Positions 16,861 to 25,486 of a DNA stretch of 42,687 nt are shown here, piece after piece; positions within the stretch are counted from its first letter, which is position 1, and each line of letters opens with the position of its first letter. Source of the DNA: an uncultured Bacteroidota bacterium. Lineage in GTDB: Bacteria; Bacteroidota; Bacteroidia; Bacteroidales; P3. The stretch lies in contig CACZRR010000040.1 of assembly GCA_902783595.1 (NCBI GenBank), positions 1 to 42,687 of the forward strand, written 5' to 3'. A program made the position numbers and the translations under genes. The notes beneath the pieces are model-generated. The model saw only the letters and a list, made by a program, of their open reading frames with translations, was not told the DNA's origin and did no database searches.

Positions 16861-18885
16861 ATGAATAGAAAGATAATGGTCGCGATAGCTGGCGTGATGC
16901 TGGTGGCGACAGGATGCAAAAACAACGACACGATGGATAATCCTTTTTTCAGCACGTGGAACACACCCTATGAGATTCCTGACTTTGCGCACATCAAGAA
17001 CGAGCACTATATGCCGGCCTTCCGCGAGGGTATGCGGCGGCAGATGGCAGAGATTGATGCCATCGTGAACAATAGCGAAACGCCGACCTTTGAGAACACG
17101 GTGCTCGCCTACGAATATAGCGGAGCATTGCTGCAGGAAGTCAGCGCGGTGTTCTTCAACCTCAGCGAATGCGAGAACAGCGACGAGATGGAGGCCATTG
17201 CCGAAGAGGTGACGCCGCTGCTGTCGAAGCACGGCGACGACATAGCCCTGAATGAAGCCCTCTTTGCCCGCATCAAGGCAGTCTACGACCAGCGCGAGGC
17301 CCTAGGACTGACCGGCGAGCAGCGGCGCCTGGTGGAAAAGCACTATAACGACTTTGTGCGTGGTGGCGCCAATGTGGTTGAAGGGCAACGTGCACGCTTC
17401 CGCAAGGTGAACGAAGAGATAGCCTCCTTGACGCTGCGTTTTGCGCAGAACGTGCTGAAAGCCACCAATAGCTACAAGAAGGTGCTGAGAGACGGCACAG
17501 AAGTGACCCTCGACATGCCGACATGGGAGCCCTTCATGCAGACCTGCGGGGACCGTGCGCTGCGTGAGGAGGTCTGGAGAGCCTTCACCGAACGCTGCAA
17601 AGCGGGGCAGTACGACAATACGAAGATTATCGACACACTGGTAAACCTACGCCTGGAGCGTGCCCGCATCCTGGGCTATGCGACGCATGCCGACTGGGTG
17701 CTCGACGACTGCCTGGCAAAGACGCCAGCCGCCGTATACAAGTGCCTGCTGGACATCTGGCGTCCCGCCCTCAAGGTGGCTGGGCAAGAACGCGACGAAT
17801 ACCAGAAGATGTTGGAGAAAGACATTCCAGGAGCCAAGTTGGAGCCGTGGGATTGGCGCTACTACGCCGAGAAGCTGCGTACCGAACGCTATGCGCTCGA
17901 CGATAGCGAGGTGCGCCCCTACTTCTCGCTCGACAGCGTCCGCAAAGGGGCCTTCATGGTGGCGGGACGCCTCTATGGCCTCAGCTTCGTGGAGCGTTCC
18001 GACCTGCCCACGTACGACAGTGAAGCGCGCTGCTTCGAGGTGAAGGAGGGCGACAGCACGGTGGGAATCCTATACATGGACTTCCATCCGCGTGCCAGCA
18101 AACGCAGTGGCGCATGGATGACCGAGTTCCGCGGACAGCGGCGCGACAGGGACGGCAACAACGTGATGCCTATCATCCAGGTGGTATGCAACTTCACCAA
18201 GCCCAGCGGCGACAAGCCGTCGCTGCTAACCTTCGACGAGAGCGAGACGCTCTTCCACGAATTTGGCCACGCGCTGCACGGCCTGCTGAGCAACTGCACC
18301 TACCCCTCGCTGGCGGGCACCAACGTGCCGCGCGACTTCGTGGAGCTTCCGAGTCAGGTGATGGAGAACTGGTGCCGCCATCCGAAGGTCATGAAGATGT
18401 ACGCCCACCACTACCAGACGGGCGAAGCTATCCCCGACGCGCTCATCGAGAAAATCGCCGCCGCGCAGACATTCGGGCAGGGTTTTATGACCACCGAGTT
18501 GCTGGCGGCCTCGCTGCTGGATATGGACTACTACACGCTGAAAGAGCAGCAGGCGATCGATCCCCTGACGTTTGAGGAAGAGGCGATGAAGAGATACGGT
18601 CTCATACCCGAAATCATCAGCCGCTACCGCTCCCCCTATTTCCAGCATATCTTCACCACGGGCTACGACGCGGGCTACTACAGCTATACGTGGACAGCGA
18701 TACTGGATGCCGACGCCTTCGAAGCTTTCGCGGAGAGCGGCGACCTTTTCAACCCCGAGTTGGCGCGGCGCTTCCGCCACTTGCTGGAGAGTGGCAACAC
18801 CGAGGAGCCTATGGTACTCTATCGTCAGTTCCGCGGCAAGGAGCCCAGCGCCATAGCGCTCCTGAAACGCAAAGGGATGCTGTGA
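16861..18885 (+). CDS. M3-family metallopeptidase, lipoprotein (Dcp/oligopeptidase-like)
   Basis: A 674-residue zinc peptidase of the M3 (thimet oligopeptidase / peptidyl-dipeptidase Dcp) family. The N-terminus MNRKIMVAIAGVMLVATGC is a lipoprotein signal with the lipidated Cys at 19, so the enzyme should be anchored in an envelope membrane and would trim peptides in the periplasm. The zinc site HEFGH is at 466-470, followed by DFVELPSQVMENW, which supplies the third ligand, and by the typical HIFTTGYDAGYYSYTW substrate region. Length fits the family. It is 14 bases after glmM and 43 before porX; operon membership is likely. The choice between Dcp and oligopeptidase A function cannot be made from sequence alone. 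Confidence 0.92.
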   Translation: MNRKIMVAIAGVMLVATGCKNNDTMDNPFFSTWNTPYEIPDFAHIKNEHYMPAFREGMRRQMAEIDAIVNNSETPTFENTVLAYEYSGALLQEVSAVFFNLSECENSDEMEAIAEEVTPLLSKHGDDIALNEALFARIKAVYDQREALGLTGEQRRLVEKHYNDFVRGGANVVEGQRARFRKVNEEIASLTLRFAQNVLKATNSYKKVLRDGTEVTLDMPTWEPFMQTCGDRALREEVWRAFTERCKAGQYDNTKIIDTLVNLRLERARILGYATHADWVLDDCLAKTPAAVYKCLLDIWRPALKVAGQERDEYQKMLEKDIPGAKLEPWDWRYYAEKLRTERYALDDSEVRPYFSLDSVRKGAFMVAGRLYGLSFVERSDLPTYDSEARCFEVKEGDSTVGILYMDFHPRASKRSGAWMTEFRGQRRDRDGNNVMPIIQVVCNFTKPSGDKPSLLTFDESETLFHEFGHALHGLLSNCTYPSLAGTNVPRDFVELPSQVMENWCRHPKVMKMYAHHYQTGEAIPDALIEKIAAAQTFGQGFMTTELLAASLLDMDYYTLKEQQAIDPLTFEEEAMKRYGLIPEIISRYRSPYFQHIFTTGYDAGYYSYTWTAILDADAFEAFAESGDLFNPELARRFRHLLESGNTEEPMVLYRQFRGKEPSAIALLKRKGML

Positions 18886-18928
18886 ACGTAAAACGTTAAC
18901 CATTAAACGTAAAAACGTAATAATTTCT
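18886..18928. repeat. AAACGTAAAACGTT-type intergenic filler
   Basis: The whole junction between the M3 peptidase and porX consists of variants of AACGTAAAA and CGTTAACCATTAAACG. The same words occur at 32690-32826, at 26798-26835, and in shorter form between rnfG and rnfD (near 9850). Confidence 0.7.
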
Positions 18929-20476
18929 ATGACAACCATTCTTTGGGCCGACGACGAGATTGAACTACTGAAGCCTCACATCCTCTTTCTCGAAGAGCAT
19001 GGTTACCACGTTGTTCCCGTTCAAAGCGGACGCGACGCTCTCGACGAGCTGGAGGGCGGGCTCCCCGACCTGGTGTTCCTCGACGAGCAGATGGCGGGGC
19101 TCAGCGGCATCGACACGCTGCGCCGCATCAAGGAACGCTGGCCGCAGCTGCCCGTAGTAATGATCACCAAGAGCGAGGAGGAGCACATCATGGAGGACGC
19201 ACTGGGGGGCAAAATATCGGACTACCTGATCAAGCCCGTCAACCCCAACCAGATACTGCTGACAGTGAAGAAGCACACGGAGATGCGGCGACTGCAGAGC
19301 GAACACAGCACACAGGGCTACCAGCAGCAGTTCCGGGAGATAGGTACCCAGCTCTCGGACCGCATGAGCAGCGACGAGTGGATGGAGGTGTACCGGCGGC
19401 TGGTATACTGGGACTTGGAACTGGCACGCAGCGACGACGACAATATCCACGACATATTCCGTTCGCAGTGGCGCGACGCCAACCAGCTGTTTTGTCGGTG
19501 GTATGAGCGAAACTATGAAGCGTGGCTTGGAGGCAGCGAGGAGAAACCCACGTTGTCACCCATGGTACTTAACGAGAAGTTGTTCCCACTGCTCAAGGAG
19601 GGACGTCCGACCTTTTTGATTGTCATCGACAACTTCCGCTACGACCAGTGGAAGTACGTGCAGTCTGTCATCGAGCAGTACCTGCGCACGGTGCGAGAGG
19701 ACCTGTACATGACCATTCTGCCCACCACGACGCAGTTTGCACGCAATGCCATGTTTGCGGGGCTGATGCCCAGTGAGATAGAGCGCAAATACCCGCAGTA
19801 CTGGATCAACGAAGACGAGGAGGGGTACAAGAACGAATACGAACACGAACTGCTGGACGAGAACCTGCGACGTCATGGGCTGAACATCAAACACAGCTAC
19901 CACAAGGTGCTCAACGCGCAGTACGGCAAGCGGCTGTCGGAGCGCTTGGGGGAGCTGATGCACAACGGGCTGAACGTGATCATCTACAACTTCATCGACA
20001 TGCTGAGTCACGCGAGCACTGACAGCGACATTGTACGCGAGCTGGCGGACAGCGAGGTGGCCTACCGCTCACTGACGCTGTCGTGGCTTGAGCATTCACC
20101 GTTGCTGGAGATCCTGAAGGTTCTGGGGAACAGCGACGCCAACGTGGTGATCACCACGGACCACGGGAGTGTGAGGGTGGACCGCGCGGTGCGAGTGCGT
20201 GGGGACCGCGCCATCAGCGTCAACCTGCGCTACAAACAGGGGCGCCTGATGGACTACAACGCCAAGGAGGTGTACGAGGTGAAAGATGCGGCGAGGGTGT
20301 TCCTGCCGAAGCGACACGTCACGTCACCCTACATCTTCGCGCGCGGCACAGACTTCTTTGTATATCCCAACAATATGAACCAGTTTGTGCAGTACTATGG
20401 CGGCACCTTCCAGCATGGAGGAGTGTCGATGGAGGAGGTAATGGTACCATTTGTTGTAATGAGGGGTAAAGGGTAA
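18929..20476 (+). CDS. porX: PorX-type response regulator with PglZ domain (T9SS regulator)
   Basis: A 515-residue protein with an N-terminal receiver domain (acidic D8-D9, phospho-acceptor D52 in VFLDEQM, K102 in LIKPV) and a C-terminal PglZ/alkaline-phosphatase-like domain at about 200-510 (FLIVIDNFRYDQWK, TTTQFARNAMF, NFIDMLSHAS, ITTDHGSVRV). This architecture defines PorX, the response regulator that controls type IX secretion genes in Bacteroidota; its PglZ domain is known to be a metal-dependent phosphodiesterase. The metal-binding residues look intact. Its histidine kinase PorY is not in the window. The stop codon falls in a GGGTAAAGGGTAAACC stretch of filler. The presence of a type B T9SS cargo at 5-8 kb supports a working system. 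Confidence 0.93.
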   Translation: MTTILWADDEIELLKPHILFLEEHGYHVVPVQSGRDALDELEGGLPDLVFLDEQMAGLSGIDTLRRIKERWPQLPVVMITKSEEEHIMEDALGGKISDYLIKPVNPNQILLTVKKHTEMRRLQSEHSTQGYQQQFREIGTQLSDRMSSDEWMEVYRRLVYWDLELARSDDDNIHDIFRSQWRDANQLFCRWYERNYEAWLGGSEEKPTLSPMVLNEKLFPLLKEGRPTFLIVIDNFRYDQWKYVQSVIEQYLRTVREDLYMTILPTTTQFARNAMFAGLMPSEIERKYPQYWINEDEEGYKNEYEHELLDENLRRHGLNIKHSYHKVLNAQYGKRLSERLGELMHNGLNVIIYNFIDMLSHASTDSDIVRELADSEVAYRSLTLSWLEHSPLLEILKVLGNSDANVVITTDHGSVRVDRAVRVRGDRAISVNLRYKQGRLMDYNAKEVYEVKDAARVFLPKRHVTSPYIFARGTDFFVYPNNMNQFVQYYGGTFQHGGVSMEEVMVPFVVMRGKG

Positions 20477-20597
20477 ACCGTTGCGCCTGCGCCAGCAATT
20501 CGAGTAATTCGATTACAATTGACCTGCGCTAGCAATTCGTTAAATTCGTATAATTCGCCGTTAAAAAAATATCCATAAAACGTAAACCGTGATTCTT
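20473..20597. repeat. Intergenic filler with two CCTGCGCYAGCAATTCG copies
   Basis: After the porX stop, the junction contains GTAAACCGTTGCGC (20473-20486, also found at 32701-32714), two copies of CCTGCGC(C/T)AGCAATTCG, several AATTCG words, and ends in AAAACGTAAACCGTG just before the next gene. I see no gene or clear promoter in it. Confidence 0.65.
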
Positions 20598-22130
20598 ATG
20601 AAGAAATATTGTTTAGGGATGGTGATGATGTGGGTGATTGTTGGAGTGTGGCAAGGAGCGAGGTGTCAGGAGATGGTTGTCCAAATAGGCGGCGAGAGCC
20701 GCCATGTGAGTCCTGTCGAGGTTGTGGGGAGTCACTACCTGGGTGCAGTGAGCGGCTTGGAGTGCTGGCTAACGAATGGTACGGAGGATGGGTTTTTCAG
20801 CCGTCGCCGTGCGTGGCAGGTGATGATGGCCGACAGCAACCTCGTGGCGCTGCAGCGTGTCACAGTGAAGGGCAGCGAGCGGTGGCGGCCCCTGGCGGGC
20901 GCTGTGGTGGGCGACAGTGCGGTGGTCCTTATGGTGGACAGCAGCGCGGCGGAACGCGTGGTGGTTCACCGTGTCGCGTGCCACATAGGGATAGATGCCG
21001 TTTCGACAACAACGGATAAGGAGGAGGCAGAAGAGAGCTTGGTTGAGGATGCCATCGTAGCCTCTTACGGCAGCCGTGGGGAGGATCACACGCTGGTGTG
21101 GAGTGCAACATCACCTGGAGGGGCTTACATAGGTGTGCTTGCCGTCACCACGAACGACGCCACGGAGCGCTACACCAGCGACCTTGTGCTCTTCGATGGT
21201 GCCCTGCGGCGCGTGTGGAGCCACAGCGCGCCGATAGGCACGACGGAACGCCTTTACGTCAGCGACGACGGGCGCATGGTCACGGTGGGCGTGGAGCGCG
21301 ACGGAGAGGATCAGCGTGTTGTCGTCAATGTCGCCGACAGCCGCGATGTGAGCACGCTGCAGAGCGCTTTGCCGAGTAGCGACCCGCTGCGGAGTATGGA
21401 CATTCTGGGTGTTGTGGGCGACAGGCTGGTATGTGGCGGGCTCTACCGCCCTGCCGACAGCGATGCCGACGAGGGTGTAATCGGTGGCGTGGTGGCGCTG
21501 GCCTACGACCTGCGCGCCGGCAGCCTTGTGGGCATAGACATACGTCCTTTTGAGAACGAAGACATGAACATCTTCCTCAACAAGAAAACGAAAAAGCGCC
21601 AGCGCAGCAAGGAGCTCCCACTCATTGGCGTCGTGGGCCACTGCCCCACTCCCTGGGGTGGGGTACTCGTTGTGGGGCGCAACTATGCCGAGAGCCGCAC
21701 CACAGGCAACGGAACGGTGCAACGTACCTACCACGCCATAGGGCTGCATGTCGTAGGGGTTGACACCACGGGCATGATACGGTGGGTGCGCAATGTGCGT
21801 CGCAACGACGTCAGCGAAGAGGTGCGCAGCGACCTGTTTGTGGGGCTGCAGCCCATGGGTAGTCACACATTGCTGCTGAAAAGCGAACATGCGGGGTACC
21901 CGACGCATTACGACATTGCCGCAGCAGCCAAGGAGTATGAGTGCGGCTCGAAGTGCAACATCGTCGTCTACCGCTTTGATGCCGACGGCGAGGTGGAAAA
22001 AGGCATCGTAGAAAAGAAAAGTCGCCATACACTCATTGGCGTCGACAGGCGAGGAGACGGAGCGTTGCTGCTGCTGAGCCGACGCGGCGCGAAAACACGG
22101 ATGGGAATTCTAAATCATAATTCACAATGA
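20598..22130 (+). CDS. Secreted protein of unknown function (possible beta-propeller)
   Basis: A 510-residue product with a signal peptide (MKKYCLGMVMMWVIVGVWQGARC) and no domain I recognise. The mature part is rich in Val, Gly and Asp and repeatedly alternates short hydrophobic strands with polar turns (for example LVLFDGALRRVWSHSAP, ALAYDLRAGSLVGIDI, IGLHVVGVDTTGMIRWVRNV), as in beta-propeller proteins that report on data values; this is only an impression. The start is the ATG at 20598; a GTG at 20589 would add MIL before MKK. The coding strand is extremely G-rich, unlike the C-rich uvrA that follows. The C-terminal residues (LNHNSQ) are encoded by an AATTCTAAATCATAATTCAC filler stretch. 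The stop overlaps the uvrA start (ATGA). Confidence 0.8.
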   Translation: MKKYCLGMVMMWVIVGVWQGARCQEMVVQIGGESRHVSPVEVVGSHYLGAVSGLECWLTNGTEDGFFSRRRAWQVMMADSNLVALQRVTVKGSERWRPLAGAVVGDSAVVLMVDSSAAERVVVHRVACHIGIDAVSTTTDKEEAEESLVEDAIVASYGSRGEDHTLVWSATSPGGAYIGVLAVTTNDATERYTSDLVLFDGALRRVWSHSAPIGTTERLYVSDDGRMVTVGVERDGEDQRVVVNVADSRDVSTLQSALPSSDPLRSMDILGVVGDRLVCGGLYRPADSDADEGVIGGVVALAYDLRAGSLVGIDIRPFENEDMNIFLNKKTKKRQRSKELPLIGVVGHCPTPWGGVLVVGRNYAESRTTGNGTVQRTYHAIGLHVVGVDTTGMIRWVRNVRRNDVSEEVRSDLFVGLQPMGSHTLLLKSEHAGYPTHYDIAAAAKEYECGSKCNIVVYRFDADGEVEKGIVEKKSRHTLIGVDRRGDGALLLLSRRGAKTRMGILNHNSQ

Positions 22131-24886
22131 TCCACATCCACGGCGCACGAACCAACAACCTGAAGAATATCGACGTCGATATCCCGAAGCGCTCTCTTGT
22201 CGTTGTTACGGGGCTCAGTGGTTCGGGCAAATCGTCGCTGGCCTTCGACACCCTCTTCGCCGAGGGACAGCGGCGCTATGTGGAGAGCCTGAGCTCGTAC
22301 GCACGCCAGTTTCTGGGACGTATGAGCAAACCCGATGTTGACTATATTCACGGTTTGTCGCCCGCTATCGCGATAGAGCAGAAGGTGAACACCACCAACC
22401 CGCGCTCGACGGTAGGCACCACGACGGAGATCTACGAGTACCTGAAGCTCTTGTTTGCGCGGATCGGGCGCACCTTCTCCCCCATCTCAGGCTGCGAAGT
22501 GAAGAGGCACACCGTGAGCGACGTCGTGGACCACTGCCTCGCGCTGCCGGAGGGCACACGTCTCCTCCTCCTCGCCCCATTGCATGGTAGCGACGAACGA
22601 CCCCTGCGCTCACAGCTCGACACCCTGCGCCAGGAAGGCTACCAGCGCATCATGGTGCGGGGCACCGTGGTGCGCATAGCCGACACAACGGACATCGAGC
22701 TCGGCGAGGAAGTATACCTCGTGGTGGACCGCCTGGAGGTGCGTAGAGACGACGACGTGGCGGCGCGCCTGGCAGAGAGCGTGCAGAGCGCCTTCTTTGA
22801 GGGACGCGGAGAGTGCTGTGTGAACCTTCTCCAACCTCCCTCCTCCGACTTCCGAACCTTCTCCAACCGCTTCGAGGCCGACGGCATCACCTTCGAGAAG
22901 CCCAACCCCAACTTCTTCGCCTTCAACAACCCCTATGGCGCTTGCCCCACCTGTGGAGGCTACGGCAACATCATGGGCATCGACGAAAACCTCGTAGTGC
23001 CCAACAAGAGTCGATCGGTCTATGACGACGCCGTCGTATGCTGGAGCGGGGAGAAGATGCAGGAGATGAAGAAAGCCTTCATATGCCACGCCGCCGTCAT
23101 CGACTTCCCTATCCACACCCCCTACTACCTGCTCAGCGACGCGCAGCGCGACGTATTGTGGCACGGTGACGGCACATGGGAGGGCATCGACGGCTTCTTC
23201 CGCTGGGTCGAGTCGCAGAGCTACAAGATACAGTACAGAGTGCTTCTCTCGCGCTACCGCGGTCGAACGACCTGTCCACAGTGTCACGGGACACGTCTGC
23301 GTCGCGATGCGGAATATGTGAAGGTATGGGGGCAAAGCATCAGCGCGCTGGCCGCGATGCCCGTGGAGCAGCTCGCAGAGTGGGTCGACGCCCTCCCACA
23401 GCATCTCAGCGCCACGGAGAGGAAGACCACCGAGCGCCTCGTCGCCGAGCTGCAGTCGCGCACACGCTGTCTCGTCGATGTGGGGCTCGGATACCTGACG
23501 CTGGCGCGCCCCTCCAACACCCTGTCCGGCGGCGAAAGCCAGCGTATCAACCTGGCCACCTCCCTGGGATCGTCGCTAGTGGGGTCGCTCTACATCCTCG
23601 ACGAACCCAGCATCGGCTTGCATCCACGCGACACGCAGCGTCTCATCAGCGTGCTACAGCGTCTGCGCGACTTGGGCAACACCGTCGTCGTCGTCGAGCA
23701 CGACGAAGACATCATACGGACTGCCGACTGGCTTATCGACATAGGGCCAGGGGCCGGGCGTCTGGGTGGTCAGGTCACCTTCTCGGGACCACCCTCGCAG
23801 CTCGCCGACGCCAAAGACTCGCTCACCGCCGACTACATGCTCGGCCGCCGCAGCATCCCCCAGCCTGCCGCCCCACGTCCCTGGCGCGACCGCATCAGCA
23901 TCCGTGGCGCCTATGCCAACAACCTCAAGCACATCGACGTCGACATCCCCCTCGGTGTGATGACCGCCATCACCGGCGTCTCGGGGTCCGGCAAGACGAC
24001 ACTCATACGGCGAGTGCTGTACGACGTCATCTCCCACCGCTTGGCCGGCAGTGCCGACTATGTGGCGGGCTGTGCCGCCGTGGGTGGTGACTGGCGACGC
24101 ATCGACGCCGTAGAGATGATAGACCAGAACCCCATAGGGCGCTCCTCACGCTCCAACCCCGCCACCTACATCAAAGCCTTTGACGAGATACGAGCCCTCT
24201 TTGCACGGCAGCCCTTATCCAAGACGCGAGGCTACAAATCCGCCTTCTTCTCCTTCAACACCGAGGGAGGACGCTGTGAGACCTGCCAAGGTGAGGGCAC
24301 CGTCACCGTCTCCATGCAGTTCATGTCCGACATACACCTCGTGTGCGACGCCTGTCACGGTACGCGCTACAAAGAGGAAGCCCTCGAAGTGCGCTACAAA
24401 GGCTGCACCATAAGCGACATCCTCGATATGACCGTCGACCAGGCCCTCGCCTTCTTCGACGACGACGACACCGCCAGCATCCGCAACCGCATACAGCCCC
24501 TGCAGGACGTCGGGCTCGGATACCTCAAGTTGGGACAGTCATCGTCCTCGCTGTCCGGCGGTGAGGCGCAACGCATCAAGTTGGCCTCCTATCTTGCCCT
24601 AGGTCAGAGCGAGCACCACATCCTCTTCATCTTCGACGAACCCTCCACGGGACTTCATCTCCACGACATCGAGAAATTACTCGTCGCCTTCGACCGGCTC
24701 ATAGAACGCGGACATTCGCTCCTCGTCATTGAACACCACCGCCACATCATCCAGCATGCCGACTGGGTCATCGATCTCGGTCCCGAGGGCGGCGACCGCG
24801 GCGGTGAGGTCCTCTTCTGCGGCACCCCCCGCGACCTCGTGCAGTGCAAACAATCCTACACAGGGAAAACTATGCAACGCACATAA
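22127..24886 (+). CDS. uvrA: UvrABC excinuclease subunit A
   Basis: UvrA detects bulky DNA damage and loads UvrB in nucleotide excision repair. The 919-residue ABC ATPase has two Walker A motifs (GLSGSGKS near 29-36 and GVSGSGKT near 617), two signature motifs (LSGGESQRI and LSGGEAQRI) and two Walker B regions. The C-terminal zinc finger is complete (C717, C720, C740, C743). In the N-terminal one only the second pair is seen (C273, C276); the first CxxC pair is replaced by a segment containing the repeat-like PPSSDFR. The start overlaps the upstream stop by ATGA, so translation may be coupled. The last codons lie in a 45-base repeat that recurs after the next gene. Other Bacteroidota can have more than one UvrA, so which paralogue this is remains open. 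Confidence 0.95.
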   Translation: MIHIHGARTNNLKNIDVDIPKRSLVVVTGLSGSGKSSLAFDTLFAEGQRRYVESLSSYARQFLGRMSKPDVDYIHGLSPAIAIEQKVNTTNPRSTVGTTTEIYEYLKLLFARIGRTFSPISGCEVKRHTVSDVVDHCLALPEGTRLLLLAPLHGSDERPLRSQLDTLRQEGYQRIMVRGTVVRIADTTDIELGEEVYLVVDRLEVRRDDDVAARLAESVQSAFFEGRGECCVNLLQPPSSDFRTFSNRFEADGITFEKPNPNFFAFNNPYGACPTCGGYGNIMGIDENLVVPNKSRSVYDDAVVCWSGEKMQEMKKAFICHAAVIDFPIHTPYYLLSDAQRDVLWHGDGTWEGIDGFFRWVESQSYKIQYRVLLSRYRGRTTCPQCHGTRLRRDAEYVKVWGQSISALAAMPVEQLAEWVDALPQHLSATERKTTERLVAELQSRTRCLVDVGLGYLTLARPSNTLSGGESQRINLATSLGSSLVGSLYILDEPSIGLHPRDTQRLISVLQRLRDLGNTVVVVEHDEDIIRTADWLIDIGPGAGRLGGQVTFSGPPSQLADAKDSLTADYMLGRRSIPQPAAPRPWRDRISIRGAYANNLKHIDVDIPLGVMTAITGVSGSGKTTLIRRVLYDVISHRLAGSADYVAGCAAVGGDWRRIDAVEMIDQNPIGRSSRSNPATYIKAFDEIRALFARQPLSKTRGYKSAFFSFNTEGGRCETCQGEGTVTVSMQFMSDIHLVCDACHGTRYKEEALEVRYKGCTISDILDMTVDQALAFFDDDDTASIRNRIQPLQDVGLGYLKLGQSSSSLSGGEAQRIKLASYLALGQSEHHILFIFDEPSTGLHLHDIEKLLVAFDRLIERGHSLLVIEHHRHIIQHADWVIDLGPEGGDRGGEVLFCGTPRDLVQCKQSYTGKTMQRT
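22825..22863 (+). repeat. GGTCGGAG-type micro-repeat inside uvrA, inverted orientation
   Basis: The coding strand reads CCTCCCTCCTCCGACTTCCG, the reverse complement of the GGAAGTCGGAGG word seen in anmK, meaB and dnaG. Here it encodes LLQPPSSDFRTFS, in the position where many UvrA proteins have the first CxxC pair of the zinc finger. The same element thus occurs in both orientations relative to coding. Confidence 0.6.
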
Positions 24887-24916
24887 GCCCATTAAACCCA
24901 TTAAACCTAAAACCTC
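24872..24916. repeat. 45-base direct repeat, copy 1 (end of uvrA)
   Basis: It starts ATGCAACGCACATAAG and continues with CCCATTAAA units and CCTAAAACCTC. A second copy at 25411-25464 differs by one base and one extra 9-base unit. Copy 1 supplies the last codons and stop of uvrA. The two copies flank the gene at 24924-25400. Confidence 0.85.
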
Positions 24917-24923
24917 ACTCATC

Positions 24924-25400
24924 ATGCAGAAAAAGATACAATCCCTGCGATGCGTCGCCGCCATAGGCCTTTGGGGATCCGTAATCCTCGTTACTGCAAC
25001 CTCCCTCTTCCTCCTGGCTGCCCCATGGCAGATCAGGCAGAACGACGCCGTAACGCAGTGGATGCTCATTGCTGGCAGCGTGCTGGCCGTGCTCACCGCC
25101 TCCATGAGCCTCCTCGTCATCCAGAAGCAGATACCCCTGCTGCGACAGAGAGAGCACCTTGCCGACAAAGTAGAGGGCTATGCAGCGCACATACGTTCCC
25201 TCTACCTCTCCACACTCGGCGTAACCTTCATGCTCTGTCTGCTGATGATCCTCAGTGGACAGACCACGCTGCTCATGCTCACCATCGTTGTCGTCCTCGT
25301 GCTCTTCCTGGCCTACCCCAACAGGTACAAGATGAAGAACGACCTGGGACTAAGCGACGACGACATGAGAGAGCTCTTTGCCGACGACACAACACATTAA
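24924..25400 (+). CDS. Small four-helix membrane protein of unknown function
   Basis: A 158-residue integral membrane protein. Hydrophobic segments are at about 9-34 (VAAIGLWGSVILVTATSLFL), 43-66 (MLIAGSVLAVLTASMSLLVI), 95-112 and 116-136 (LMLTIVVVLVLFLAYP). The soluble C-terminal tail is acidic (GLSDDDMRELFADD). I do not recognise the family. A longer in-frame reading begins at 24729 but overlaps uvrA out of frame; the ATG at 24924 directly before MQKKIQ is the sensible start. The gene is flanked by two near-identical repeats (24872-24916 and 25411-25464), one of which encodes the end of uvrA. This suggests it was bracketed by duplication of the uvrA tail, or that the filler spread to both junctions. 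Confidence 0.7.
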   Translation: MQKKIQSLRCVAAIGLWGSVILVTATSLFLLAAPWQIRQNDAVTQWMLIAGSVLAVLTASMSLLVIQKQIPLLRQREHLADKVEGYAAHIRSLYLSTLGVTFMLCLLMILSGQTTLLMLTIVVVLVLFLAYPNRYKMKNDLGLSDDDMRELFADDTTH

Positions 25401-25410
25401 ACGAAAAAAA

Positions 25411-25464
25411 ATGCAACGCCCATAAGCCCATTAAACCCATTAAGCCCATTAAACCTAAAACCTC
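25411..25464. repeat. Direct repeat, copy 2 (before mnmE)
   Basis: ATGCAACGCCCATAAG is followed by CCCATTAAA/CCCATTAAG units and CCTAAAACCTC. It matches copy 1 at 24872-24916 with one mismatch and one additional CCCATTAAG-type unit. Further CTAAAACC words continue to 25480, just before the GTG start of mnmE. Confidence 0.85.
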
Positions 25465-25486
25465 TAAAACCTAAAACCAAAAACAG

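Noticed and set aside
20477-20597. Possible dif (XerCD) site in AATTCG-rich DNA near the skew switch
   Set aside because: The words AATTCGTATAATTCG have a vague likeness but no two 11-base arms with a 6-base centre resembling dif; I would need a genome-wide search to claim it.
24887-24923. Periodic peptide (AHKPIKPIKP) read upstream of the membrane protein as part of its N-terminus
   Set aside because: It comes from CCCATTAAA repeats read in frame; the real gene starts at MQKKIQ with a membrane helix soon after.
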